Part shown: one piece after another, positions 43,565-55,158 of the stretch | Layout of the letters: the number at the start of each line of letters is the position of its first letter | How positions within the stretch are numbered: the stretch's first letter is position 1 | Source: Branchinecta lynchi | Lineage: Eukaryota; Arthropoda; Branchiopoda; Anostraca; Branchinectidae | Assembly (NCBI GenBank): GCA_023053575.1 | Contig: JAKZAP010000014.1 | Location: 5,952,001-6,016,000, forward strand | Direction of reading: 5' to 3' | DNA length: 64,000 nt | Made by a program: the position numbers and the translations under genes | Notes under the pieces: model-generated | The model's input: the letters and a program-made list of their open reading frames with translations, nothing else | Told to the model about the DNA's origin: nothing | The model's database searches: none

Positions 43565-44162
43565 TTTTTCGATGGGTCTGACTTTTACGAACACACTGTT
43601 ACCTTTGTTTTCAGATCAAGTGGCATTTAAGAGGATTAAAACAACTAAGTACATCAACATGCGGACGTTTAGATATGTCGGAAGAAGATATCATCGGCCA
43701 GTTTGACATTTTTGGGTCTCAGAAGCTGAATATTATTTAGCTCAGTTTCAGAATCTTCAAGAAATCACTAAAACGAATTTAGCACGGCGTTTGTTTACTG
43801 TGATCTAGTTTACATTCCTAATTCTTTGGACTTGCGGGAATTAACAAAAAACAGAAAACAAAGTACTTAAAGAAATCGATCATACAAACAATCTGTCTAC
43901 TTTTTCTACACATTTTTCATATGCCTGCTACAATAAAAACGTTTTGTTAGATCCTAAGTCAAACTATGATTCCATACTCCCCATGTGGGGCGCTTCCGAT
44001 GACCCAGCGGTTGGATCGAGCCGTGGCTTCATCTTGGGTGTTGGGTGAGGGGGTTGTAGACGTTGCAAGTGCTAGAATGCTTATGATATAACTCCTTTAA
44101 TACACTGAAATATTTTGACCCGTCTAAGGGATTTTGTATTTTTTCACCCAAGGCTCTAATAG
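43565..44162 (+). other. Copy-2-specific flank, no gene recognised
   Basis: Together with 41250-41294 it forms an insertion relative to the first copy (which is continuous near 14565-14580). A frame at 43524-43706 overlaps the end of the C element and is not convincing. Confidence 0.35.
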
Positions 44163-44345
44163 CAAGGCCGTATCCAGGGGGGGGGGGGTACGGGGTTGAC
44201 CCCCCCCCCCGAAACATACAAAAGTTATCATTTTTATAGGCTTTTCCCTCTGATCTATGTCTTTTTTGTACTTTTTGTCCGACCCGCAGGCAACCCCCCC
44301 CGAAAGGCACCCCCCCCCCGAACTAAATTCCTGGATACGGGCCTG
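44163..44345. mobile_element. hAT MITE, 183 bp, with TSD
   Basis: Ends CAAGGCCGTATCCAGG and the complement of CAGGCCCGTATCCAGG; flanks TCTAATAG (44155-44162) and TCTAGTAG (44346-44353). The first copy has the single site CTCTAGTAGCC near 14626. Long G and C tracts inside. Confidence 0.9.
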
Positions 44346-44353
44346 TCTAGTAG

Positions 44354-44530
44354 CCTAATAACATTCAGAATATGCGCTGCTTGCACGACAACCAAATATC
44401 CATCCAGACGCGGAGAACATGAATTTCAAAAAAGCGTGCATTTTCACGTTAAAGACGCTCTTGGAAAAGTCATGGCTGAAGAAAGTAGGAAAATGATGTT
44501 AAAGGACCTGTCGTACCTATAATCCCAATG
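44354..44530 (+). other. Possible short reading frame, low support
   Basis: HFHVKDALGKVMAEESRKMM then LKDLSYL and a stop. The first copy (15125-15230) keeps the second half but has a one-base deletion upstream. It is as conserved as the surrounding intron, so there is no real evidence of coding. Confidence 0.15.
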
Positions 44531-45493
44531 CAACATACTTCAGTAACGTCATTCATTAGTTCTCAAACCCGGAGATCCAAATTTCTTATGTTACATTTTG
44601 AATCCGCTAACGACATCTCACTAATATTTCCGCTTGCCGCGATTCACTAGAATCATCCAGACGAGCGTTCGCCTATCTTGCTACTGATGCATAAAACCGG
44701 TTTTCTGAATTTTGCCGAGATCTTGCTAGAAGCCGGTGTGCCTGTGAAAATGTTTAAAACAGGCAAGACCCTGGATCATTTTTTAAAAGCAGAGTCAAGG
44801 TTTACAGTATTCATATAGCTTTGAATATTAGAACAGAAGTAGTAAGTAGTGCGAGGTGTGCTTTAAGAAATGTCTTTGAAGGAATTTACCATCTCTAGCC
44901 TATTTTTCGGCAATGGGTTACCTTATTCAATTCAATTCAATTGAATTTCCTTTATTTAATGGTTTTTGAAAACCATAAAAAAAAAAAAAATAAGACACTC
45001 AAAACAAACAGTATACTAAACCAAAACAATCAAGTCGAACGGGCTCCAGGTGGATACGCATCAAAGCGTATGAATATTTCGAGCGTAGAGAAACAGGCGC
45101 ATAGAGGTACCACATATCCAAAAGAATAAGTTAATTGGATGAAATCATTTATGTGTTGATAGCTGGCAAACGGATTAACACATTTTTATCGGGTTTTCAG
45201 GCCTATTGAAGTGAATAGGTGATGTGTAACTTGACTGTCGTATCTCAGGCCTATTCGGCTAACCTTTAACACTGAACAACTCTTGCGTCTGACCCTAGAG
45301 GCTAGAGGGAGGATTCCTGTTTGACATTGGCGGATCCCGCAGTTTGCCCCGCGTCGTTTCAGCGACTTTTTCCACATCACCCAGCCAATGATATTCGCGA
45401 TCCAGAGACACTTATTTTGATGTGGGAACCGCTCACTCCTTCAATCAGTACTGTCTCATTATTGACGCATATAAACAAACATTTTTTTTAAAG

Positions 45494-45673
45494 CAACACG
45501 GAAGCGTCTACTGGAGACTGGGAGCTGAGAAAACACTTCTAAAATTAGACGCTAATCAGACTTTGGAAGCGCAGATGAAGGATTGCTTTTCGGTCTCCGA
45601 CTCACCTGTCTGGATGGATGCATCGACTTCAGAGGAATGCCGAAAGATCGAAGAGTTCGTTGGAGGACCGGAG
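45494..45673 (+). CDS. XYLB: Xylulokinase exon 4, second copy
   Basis: Same borders and identical translation to 17453-17632 (QHGSVYWRLG ... EEFVGGPE). The surrounding intron is also nearly identical. Confidence 0.93.
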
Positions 45674-45826
45674 GTAAGAGGCGGGGCTTGGGGTCGTAAA
45701 CACTTACATATCCCGCGTAATTAACCCCGGTTACACTTCAGGAGTAGAACTTGCGTAATGCGTTTAGCCAAAAGAAATAGAAGATAAATATTCCTTCAGC
45801 CCAAACTGACTGCGAAACATATTTGT

Positions 45827-45983
45827 TGGTGCAAAACGGATACGTCAACTGAATTTTATTGGAACACCACAAGTTCATTTTTCCAACTTGAGCGGTTTTG
45901 AGCCTGAAGGGCCCTTGCCAAGAAGGGCCGAAACATAGCTCCAATAAAATTCAGCCGATGTACCCGTTTTGCACCATCAACTA
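45827..45983. repeat. Inverted repeat related to family D, copy 2
   Basis: Same arms and GCCCTTGCCAAGAAGGGC loop as 17784-17940. Confidence 0.75.
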
Positions 45984-46077
45984 AGAAACAGAAGAAGACA
46001 AAATTTAATTTTATCGTGTTGCGGGAGCATTTCATCTTGTTACTGGAAGATGGTAATGATCCAACTTATGCGGTTTT

Positions 46078-46390
46078 TATGGCACTTGCGCTTCGGCCAA
46101 GTGCCATAATATACCGGTCGCAATTCCGTCGGTCTGTCTGTCGATCGGTGCCAGGTTTGAGAGTTAGGGTATTTCCAGATGTGGTAAGACGATGAAAGTT
46201 AGCAGGCATATCAGAGATCCGACCAGATTAACTTGGAAACAGCTTGGAAATAGTCACTTGCCCGATCTGACCATCTGTTTGGGAATCCGGAATTTAATTG
46301 CATGCATAACTTTCGAACGGGTGGTCGGCTCACAATGATCATAATGGAGGGAGAACTGATTGGGTTTCGCAGAATTAGCCTGTTTTGAAT
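46078..46390 (+). mobile_element. Family B 5' fragment, copy 2
   Basis: TATGGCACTTGCGCTTCGGC hairpin, ATATACCGGTCGCAATTCCG, GTCGGTCTGTCTGTCGATC, then one internal block. Preserves bases lost from 18037-18300. Confidence 0.72.
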
Positions 46391-46579
46391 TAGTCTCTAA
46401 TAGAGGCTGGACGCGTAGGTAACGTTCGGGTGGAGGGAGGAGGCTTTAACCCTTTAGTGCTGTCTCGTGCGGATGTCCCCAGTTTTAAAGACGGGCTAAA
46501 AAATGTACTGCATTTCGCTTTTGATTACACTGTATACGCCCAAACCCAACTGTACTCAAAATTTACTGATACATGTAAA

Positions 46580-46761
46580 CAAGGCCGTATCCAGGGGGGG
46601 GGGGGGCTAGGTGGTTGAAACCCCCCCGAAACATACAAAATTAATCATTTCTATAATCTTTTCCCTCTGATCTATGTGTATTTTGTACTTTTTGGCCCGA
46701 CCCGAAAACCCCCCCGAAAGGCACCCCCCCCCCCCGAAATAAATTCCTGGATATTGGCCTG
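46580..46761. mobile_element. hAT MITE, 182 bp, perfect TSD
   Basis: Flanked by CATGTAAA on both sides (46572-46579, 46762-46769). Ends CAAGGCCGTATCCAGG and the complement of CAGGCCAATATCCAGG. In the first copy (18510-18697) the right end and its duplication are deleted. Confidence 0.92.
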
Positions 46762-47189
46762 CATGTAAACATCTTGTTTCCATAAAGTTTCGACTTGTTA
46801 TCAGCTCTTACTTTTTGCTTAGTCAGCTGGAGAACCGAGCCAGAATTGCTCAGTCCCAAGAGCTTTAGAAAAGATATAGAAACACGCATTTCCAATTAAA
46901 GTCTTGCGCGCTAATCGTCTCAGTGAAAGCTTTGTATTTTTCTTTGCTCTCAATGGACTCTTGTTGTGGAATGTTTTCACATGTGGTGTGCAGTGTGCTC
47001 AGATAATTTTCAAATAGTCATGAGAGGGTGGTCGAAATCGGTTTAGTTGGTTGGAAGTTTTGAAATCTACAAATGCTGTTAAATAAACGAAGAATGAATA
47101 CTGTGCTGATAAAGGCTTTCACGCCTATTACTTAAAAAAAACAAACACACATTTAGAGCCAAATTTTGGTACCAGAAATCTAACTAAAA

Positions 47190-47560
47190 CAAAACTCTGC
47201 GGAATTTTGAGACTGAAAACATGTCATCCAGATGTGCTATCTACAGGTTGTTTTATTCATTACCCGTTTCTGCACCGACTACATCGTCTGGTAGGGAGTT
47301 CCACGGGACGGCCACTCTGCTCCCGAATGCTCAGTGGCCGACATATTTGTCAAAGCACAAAGAACATTTGAAATGGTGGCCTCTTAGCTGCTTATTTTCC
47401 TTGAACACAACCAAGTTCTCAGTCGGAACTTAGTCGTAGGTGCCATGGCCGAACTTGTACATATTAATCTCACCCCCCCCCCCCTGTGAAATCTGTAGGC
47501 CAATCTGGGAATTCGATGTCGATGCAGTCTCTCTTCATACGGAAGATTCTCAGAGATGCC
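47190..47560 (-). pseudogene. LINE C-terminal fragment, copy 2
   Basis: Counterpart of 19130-19814 with a further ~200 bp internal deletion (the segment after GGCCACTCTG). Confidence 0.5.
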
Positions 47561-48009
47561 CCGAGTGTTAAAGGTTCCCTGAAAACGGTAGTTTGTCAGC
47601 CACTTTGGGCTTTAATGCTGAAGCACAGTTTCTGCGTCAAACCAACTCCTCTCTGTATTTCGCAATACCTACAACCTTTTCCTTCCATGAAAACATGAAC
47701 ACTGACACAACTGCAAATAAGTTCACTTCGTTCTGGTTGGGACTTGCGCATGTCTAACCGCTTTGGCAGTCGACCACTCCGGGATTCTTGAATTCCTTCT
47801 CCTGCATACAATCATTTGTGACTTCTTAGCAATGTGATAACTTGAGAATTTACTGACAACCTCTTTTGATAGTGCAGAATCGATATGTTTATATTTTAAT
47901 TTTATTAGAGCTATATTTCGGCACTTCTTGGCAAGGGTCATCTTCAGGCTCAAGCTTGAAAATTAAGTTGCTCATTTTCTGCCTCTTGATTTGACATTTT
48001 TATTTCTGT

Positions 48010-48690
48010 TCTGGCTCGAAAGACGTTGTTAAGTTAGAGAGGAATGTTTTGCTCCTGGAATCTGGGCTGGCACTGATGGTGACCCAGAAGAGAGGGTGGG
48101 TTTGTATCAAACAGAAGCTAAAGACCGGAGTAGGCTACGATTAATACGTCCAGTTTTTGATTCGGACTAAATCACTTCGTAGCAGAGAGCAAACTCGATG
48201 ATCAAAAGCTAATGGGGGTTTGCAGGCTTTGCGGTACTCTTGATGACTAACTCTTCGTGCCGATAAAGAATCGCCGTTTGCCTATCGTAGAGCAGAAAAC
48301 GTCACCACAGCTGTCCCTAACAAATGCTGTTGATTGGTTGACAATGATTTCAGTCATTCTTTGGGTGAAGTTTCTCGGTCTTCCCGAGGCTCACTGGCGT
48401 GTTTTAGACTAAACAGATAAGTGCCAGAACCTCCGTCTCTCTATCTCTGTAATACGATCATGCGGAGTGGAATAGACCCCTTTACCTTCCCGATATACGG
48501 ACCGAAAAGTGATCGGTACATGGCACTTGAGCGGAGCTGCAAGTGCCCTAAAAACTCATATAGATTCAAATTTCGGACCCAGAAATATCGCAGCTATACC
48601 GCAGTAAAGCCCCTGAGAAGAAATTTCCCAAGTCAAAGCCGATTGGTTGTCTATCATTGTTACGTCATATGTGAAGTGCTATAGCACGCC
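48010..48690 (+). other. Intron sequence with small insertion, no gene
   Basis: Positions 48000-48570 are absent from the first copy, which passes from CATTT to CACCCAGAAATATCG (19990-20005). The stretch contains a lone TGGCACTTGagcggagctgCAAGTGCC hairpin (48520-48549), a solo family B-type end. Confidence 0.45.
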
Positions 48691-50499
48691 TCCTGCACTT
48701 TTTGGGATCCCAAAACGTAAACGGAGGGATACCTGTGACTTCGTAAAAGTTGTTCGTCCGTCCATCTATCTGTCCGTCCGTCAGTCTGTCCTTGCGTCTG
48801 TCAGCGCGATAACTCTCGAAGGAAACGAGATATTCTGATGAAGTTTGGCATTAGGATTCTTTGGTCAAGGGACAGGTCCAGTAGCCTTCTGTAGCCCTAC
48901 ATTTATGGCTGGGGTTTCAGTTTAAGGGGGGAACAAAATATGTTTTAACAGCTAATGGGATAGACGATTTGGGGGTAAGAAGGCATGCTGAACACGTATA
49001 TGACAATCATTTTCTACCCGGACATACATTTTGTTTATGAAGTAGGATCAGGACTATAATCCCAAAGTAACCGGAAACGGATAACTAAGGGCAGAGGTAA
49101 GGATTTCTTTGATCATGAATGTTCCCAGGCCAGAGAAGAGGTAGTTCGTTGTTATTTGTTGATGAAGAAGGATCGATCTGGTAGTCGTAATGACTTAGTA
49201 ATTAGTTATAAGAATACTAGGAAGGTATATAAAGATTTGTTGAAGAAGAAAAAATGGTAAAGAGTAGGAGGAGAGGAGCCAGTTAGTTGAAAATTTTAAA
49301 AGTAAGGATAGATCGGCGTTTTGGAAGGGGGTAAAACATATGATTGAAGGTCATCCGTCTAATAGCCAGACGCCACCAGCAGCTTCTTGGCCAGAATAAA
49401 TTGAGAATCAAGAGGACGATTGTATGGAAGAAGATCCGGTTCTGTCCAGTATGGAACAGGAACTGAGTAACCAGGCGTATTATCCAGCGAAAGAGGAAGA
49501 TTTTGAATTGTTAGGAGAAATAGGTGAAGAGGAGGTTTGGAAGGCTTTAAAAAAGATGAAAGGAAAGTCAGCTCAGGTATTGATGGAATACCAGCGATAT
49601 TTTGGAAGTGGGTTAAGGTTTATGTGATTCCATTGTTGGCCCAAATGTTCTCTTGTATTGTAGATCAAGTTTGTTGGCCTAAGCAGGCATATTTCAGTAG
49701 TCACGCCCATATTAAAAAAAGGAGATAAAAGTAAGCATGAAAATTATCGGGGAATTCACTTAGGGAATACGTTAAGTAGAGTCCAGGCAGGTTTCAAGGA
49801 GGGGTATAGTACGGTTGACCAGATTTACACGTTGAGTATTCTAGTTAGGAAACATTTATCTGTACGAAAGGGAAGGTTATACGTAGGTTTCGTGGATTTG
49901 AAAGGAGCGTTTGATAATGTAAAGCGAGGACTCCTAGTTAAGACACTAAAGGATATAGGATTGCCTGGTAAGTAAAGCTAGTCAGGCTCATAGTACAGAT
50001 ATACTCTTGTATATATTTTGTAGTTCGGGTAGGCAGGGGTTTTTCTCGTAAAATTCGTTCCCGGAAGGGTGTTAAGCAGGGATGCACACTGTCGCAGAAA
50101 CTGTTTTCCTTATATATCAATGATTTCGAAAACTTTATGATGAATAATGGAGCCCCCACGGTAAGCCTAGACCTTATAACACTTTGTATGTTACTGTTTG
50201 CAGGTTACATTGCCCTGATTGCAGATTCCCGACGATCTCTTCAAAAATTATTTGATATGTTAGAACAATATCTTCAAATTAAGGAATTAGAGCTGAACGC
50301 TAAGAAAACGGTGGTGGTGGTATTTCGCAAAGGGGGTAAGGTAGACCAGGAACCTCGGCTAAAATTTAAAGGTCAAGCCAAGATATAGAATATAGTGATG
50401 AATTTACATACCTAGGTTGAAAGTTGAAGTTTAATTTGTCAGTTTGATTTTAATTGGAAAAAGGGAATACGTAGTATAAGTATAAATACTTATACTAAG

Positions 50500-51516
50500 T
50501 AAAGTTTAAATAACTCTCTATTTGTCGTGTTTTGCGTTCTTGGTATAGCCGGCTGTCGGTTAGGGTATCTTTGGGTTCTCTTCTCTTTTCTTCTTATATG
50601 CCAGTGTGCAGAGGGGTGAGACAAGGTGGTATTTTATCTCCTTATATATTTAATGTTAGCCTAGCAGAGTGTCTCCGGTCAATCCGAATATCCCTGATTT
50701 CAGCTCTTCGAGAAGTTTCTTACCTAGCTTATGCCGACGACATAATTTTACTGAGTAAATCAAAAGCTGCGTTGGCTGAGAATTTTAACCGTCTTGCCAC
50801 TTCTTTGTCAGCAAAGGGTCTTTCCGTCAGTGCTGGTAAATGCCAGTTTTTTGTTGTAAATAGCACCGTGGAAGGAAACGAATGTCTTGATTGCGATAAT
50901 GGGATTATTTTTTCAGCATGTGATATAGTGACGTACTTAGGGATCCCATATGCATCGTCAGCTAAGGTTTCTCAGTCTATAATTGTCAACCATATACAAG
51001 AAAGAATTCGCAAGGCATTTGGCCTCTTAATTCGTTTTCGTGGGCGATACAGGAAAGACATCCTCGGGTCATTGTTCACCGCTGTTGCTTTACCTCATGT
51101 TCTTTTTGCTGCAACAATCGTAGAAAATTTTCGAATCTGCGACATATCTGCTATTAAAATTTCATATTTCAAATTTTCCAAATTTCTCCTTGGGTTCCCC
51201 ATTTCTTTCAGTAATTCACTGTTGGTTTCCAATTCTAAAGTAAAAGACCCAGTTCTAATTTTGAGGAAAAAGATGACCAACTTTTATAAAAAAGCTTTGG
51301 TAGCCCTCCAAACCCACAACCTGTACCCATTTTTTAACAAGTGAATAAAATAGTGCGTACATAATTGTAACTTAGTTGTCGACATCGTGTGTATTTTTTA
51401 TAGTATTTATGTGTTAATGAATGGACCAGATGGTTTAGGCATAGTTCTTTTTTATACATTATTTTGTACTCCTCAGTTCTGAGGGAAATAAATGAATAAA
51501 TAAATAAATAAATAAA
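50500..51516 (+). pseudogene. LINE insertion 2, RT domain, 5'-truncated
   Basis: A 270-codon open frame (50532-51344) with GVRQGGILSPYIFN (motif B), LAYADDIILLS (motif C intact), KGLSVSAGKCQFFV and YLGIPYASSAK, ending VALQTHNLYPFFNK and a stop, then a 3' region and an (AAATAAATA)n tail at 51485-51516. It lies between motif C and the C-terminus of LINE 1 and is of a different type (CR1/L2-like by motif and tail style). Motif A and the endonuclease are missing, so it is a truncated copy. Confidence 0.85.
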
Positions 51517-52307
51517 TGTGGTTCTTAGGAGTAAGTTAAGTAGGATTGAAGATGTGAAGCTACAGAAGCATGTCTTTAATACAAAGATTATTCCTGCGAT
51601 GCATTGCAGTTCTGAAGTATGGGGTTTTGGTAGAAGTGAGAAGATAGAACAGCTACAGCTAAGATATTTTAAGAGAATTTTAGCTGTTAGTAATACAACG
51701 AGTACAGTAGTCATAACAGGAGATCTAGGACTATCAAGCCTACGGCGTAAGCGATGGATGAGTATGATAGGGCAATGGGAGAAGTTATTGCAGTTACCGC
51801 GTATTAGAATAGTTAAAGCAGCTTATAAGGAATGTATAAGGGACGAGTCGTCAGACTCTTGGACGAATAATATTAAGGATTTATTAGATAATTGTGGTTT
51901 TTCAATGTGGTGAAACGCAGGTGATGGACCAGCTTACCTGTTGGAGAGGTTGCACGTGCGGTGGCAGGTAGACTTTTGGACCAGGAAACTCAAGCATGGC
52001 ACCTGGCAAAAAGTCTGTCACCTTCTTTAAGGTTTTATACTTCAGCCAAAGAGACATGGGGGGAAGAGGTTTAGTGGGTGGGTCTAAGAACTTTAATTAG
52101 TACCGAGCTGATTGTTTGCCGTTGGGAAAACGGAGGAAATATTGGGGAATAAATTAGGACGTACTGGTCCTTATTTTTGCCCTATGTGCGGTAGCGAGAA
52201 TGAGAATTTGTTACTTCTGATGTGTGATTGTCGTGAGCTAGATCACCTGCGGGTTGAGATTTTTGGGAATGTAATTATAATAAATGATGCAGTATGGATG
52301 ATGAGCG

Positions 52308-52474
52308 TAAGGCCGTATCCAGGGGGGGTTAGGGGGTTGCCCCCCCCTGAAACATACAAAAGTACTCATTTTCATAGGCTTTTCGGTCTGATCTATGTCT
52401 ATTTTGTACTTTTTTGTGCGACCCGCAGGCAACCCCCCCCCCCCCCCCGAAATAAATTTCTGGATACGGGCCTG
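52308..52474. mobile_element. hAT MITE, 167 bp, perfect TSD
   Basis: GATGAGCG on both sides (52300-52307 and 52475-52482). Ends TAAGGCCGTATCCAGG and the complement of CAGGCCCGTATCCAG. Inserted in the C-terminal region of LINE 1. Same family as 44163 and 46580. Confidence 0.93.
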
Positions 52475-52718
52475 GATGAGCGTTATTGGAAGTAAGTGTT
52501 TTCAAGATTTGAAGAGGCTGGTAAGGTTCCCAAAAGTAGCTTTAGCCCACAGAGAGAATTTCCTTTAGTTTAGTTCTATTATTTCGTTCAAGTGTTCTCT
52601 TTTTTTGTAACCATTTTTGCCATGGACTAAGGCTTTTTGTGCAATAAATTCTATTCTATTCTATTCTATAGTTCGCCCGGGATCCAGCTGCAAACGGAAA
52701 ATTTGTCATAAGTAAAAG

Positions 52719-53037
52719 TAAATATTCTTTGAGCCCAAGCTGACTTTGAAACATTTATTCAAACAATGTTTGCAACGGATACGTCAGCTATGATTTTTCA
52801 TCAGCGATATTTCGGCCCTTCTTGGCAAGGGTCCTCGTCAGGCTGTCAATCTTCTGGTTCAACTTCGGGGAAGGAAACAAACCTGTAATCCATTAATAAT
52901 TACAGGTTTGTTTCCTTCCCCGAAGTTGAACCAGAAGATTGACAGCCTGACGAGGACCCTTGCCAAGAAGGGCCAAAATATCGCTGATGAAAAATCATAG
53001 CTGACGTATCCGTTGCAAACATTGTTTGAATAAATAA
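52719..53037. mobile_element. Family D long perfect hairpin
   Basis: Arms 52754-52889 and 52899-53034 are 136 bp each and match with one mismatch, around a 9-base spacer. Each arm is a full family D sequence. The insertion is flanked by TAAGTAAAAG on both sides, a ~10 bp target duplication; the first copy of the block has one (near 20511-20520). Short extra sequence (AATATTCTTTGAGCCCAAGC) lies left of the arm. Confidence 0.9.
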
Positions 53038-53203
53038 GTAAAAGTTTTATCTGAAGTTGATAAGAGGATAGATATAGTGGGAAAGAGGCATGCTGAATCT
53101 GTATATGAAAATAATTTTCTCGCCGGACAAATAGTTCGCCCGGAATCCGGCGAAAACCTGAAAATTTGTTAAAAGTTAAATTTTAATCTGAAGTTGATTA
53201 GAG

Positions 53204-53878
53204 CAGTGGTTCCCAACTGGTGGTACGCGTACCCCTTGGAGACCCTTGCAAGGGGTACGCGAAGAAACCAAAATTAATTTAGTCTGTGGCTTCAAAATCT
53301 CACCAGCCAAAATGTATCTTAAGGGGCAAGGTGTTTTTACTGGCCGACAGGTCATTTTTACCGGCTGTTTTTTTGTTTTGTTTTAAGTAACTGGTTTTAC
53401 AAAAAATCGCTGCGCTTCGCGCCGACTCTTTTCTTTTTAATCGTCTGGCCGACCTTTTTGGGGGGATGGCTGTTGTCAACCCATGCGTGACGCCTCTGAT
53501 TTACAAACCCAAAAACAGCTAGCCTACTGCCGTAAAATCTGTTCCTGTTTCAAATAATACTGTTTCAAGAAGAATCGAAGACTTTGCAAGTGATAGTGTC
53601 ATTCAGGTTGCGAATTAAGCTAACGAAAAAGTTTGCGATGCAGCTTGATGAATTGGAGAACATCAAAACCAAACACAGAAACAGGCTACTGTACAAAATA
53701 TGCCGCTAATGACGTCGAGCCGAGCTAAATTTTTGCTACAATGCAGCCTATATATTTTTACACATGTATGCCTTACCATTTATGACAAAAGCTATCGTCT
53801 TTTTCACGTTCTAAAAAAAGGGGGTACACAGTCTTTTCGAACCTTGATTAGGGGTACGCGGTACGTTGTGAACAGCTG
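53204..53878 (+). mobile_element. hAT element, copy 2 (no LINE)
   Basis: Ends CAGTGGTTCCCAAC and CAGCTG; flanks GATTAGAG (53196-53203) and GACTAGAG (53879-53886). Holds the same transposase remnant, with extra damage. It is the unfilled form of the site that received a LINE at 21421. Confidence 0.85.
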
Positions 53879-54217
53879 GACTAGAGGACGGAGACAAGTA
53901 GTTCGCCCGGAAGCCGGCCGAAACCGGAAATTGTTAAAAATAAGGTAGGAAGTTTTGCTCAATTTCGTCAAAGTAGAAATGACGTATAGGGGTAAAGAAA
54001 TGCTGAATCCAAATCTGAACTTGGGTTTTTCTCAGATAATTAGCCATTGAATAATCTGTTTCTGAATCTTAATAGTGAAAATGTTCAAAGAATCTGGCGA
54101 AGACCGGATATCCACAAGATCCAGTTGTCTGGCTCAAATATTATATTTTCGGGATCCCTTCGAAACCTTTGGTCTAATTCCTCTGATATGCGCAGCGGCG
54201 AAGAGGGAAGTAGATGG

Positions 54218-55158
54218 GCATCAATTAAAAGCTCAGCACGTACCTCTAGCTCAGCTCGGTTTTGTCGGGACATCCTTAGTCGCTGCATGCAACCAACGAA
54301 AGTTTGTTTATTTGTTCTTGGTCATATAGTATTTGATGTACAGAGGGATATGTAAAAGAACGATAATTTATCGTTCTCGTTCTGCTTAAAACAACCTTCG
54401 CAAACCACGCATGGCTACTAATCGTCTCCAGAAAACCATTTATTTTTCTGTCAAGAACGTCGTTTCAAGTTTCTACAGCTGGAGACGATGATCAATCTTC
54501 CGGGGAATCCCGGAAACACAGGAAGTGCTCCATCCTTGCATAAGTTGACGTTAAATAGACATCTTAGGATCCGCCATGCGGAAGTATGACGGATCTTGAA
54601 GGGGTGGAGTTCTAAGGGTTCATTTAGGGAGCTTGAGCGAGGTAATGAGCGAGTCAAGGTGGGGAGGAGGAATGATAGGGGTCTTGTGGGGTTCTTAGAA
54701 TCCTTGATCAACAGCACTCTGTCAAGACTCGGAATGAGTCTGATGTCATCAGGTCGTTGAGATAACGCGCAATCCATGCATTTGTGATGCGAAGTGGAAC
54801 TACCCCGGCTAGAGGGCCTTAACCAAGGAGAGTCGAAAGATTGCCAGAATAGATCTCAGGTGACGTATGGAATAGGAATATGTTCATTAAACGAGTTCCG
54901 AATATTCGAGAGAATACTGACACTTTAGAAACAAAAATTATCTGAGCGAATGATATAGGTGGACGAATGAGAGAAGTCTTGTGGGGTTCTTAGAATCCTT
55001 GATCAACAGCACTCTGTCAAGACGCGGAATGAGTCTGATGTCATCAAACCGCTAGGTCGTTGAGACAACGGGCAATCCATGCATTTGTAACGCTAGGTAA
55101 AGCTACGGCGATTTTTTTTACGCATGTTTCTTTGCCCAGATAGAGTCTGAAGCGGAAC
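54218..55158. repeat. Region with a ~110 bp direct repeat, no gene
   Basis: About 54680-54787 recurs at 54976-55088 (CTTGTGGGGTTCTTAGAATC, CAACAGCACTCTGTCAAGAC, GCAATCCATGCATTTGT). No frame with known motifs. Confidence 0.7.

Larger units (their letters stand above)
49028..52668 (+). mobile_element. LINE insertion 1, older, host of others
   Basis: Breaks the A element between GGACATACA and GTTCGCCCGG. A 5' part reads KDFFDHECSQAREEVVR (linker before RT), then NYRGIHLGNTLSRVQAGF, FVDLKGAFDNV (motif A), KGVKQGCTLSQKLFSLYIND (motif B), LLFAGYIALIADS (motif C, YADD lost). After an inserted second LINE it continues with EVWGFGRSEKIEQLQLRYFK and CPMCGSENENLL, ending in a (TTCTA)n tail at 52645-52668. 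Many frameshifts and stops: inactive. Confidence 0.85.
48699..54177 (+). mobile_element. Family A element with a nest of insertions
   Basis: Copy 2 of 20129-23859. Interrupted by a LINE (49028-52668), a family D hairpin (about 52719-53037) and a hAT element (53204-53878). The three remaining A segments join in the same order as in the first copy. Confidence 0.8.
33011..54217 (+). repeat. Large duplicated block, copy 2
   Basis: Counterpart of 4580-23898. Unique additions here include the B array (38122-40310), the C element (41295-43564), hAT MITEs at 44163 and 46580 (the latter intact only here), the LINE nest (49028-52668) and the D hairpin (about 52719-53037). Missing here are the A element of 15475, the hAT of 9878, the B element of 7126-8792 and the LINE of 21421. 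Confidence 0.92.
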
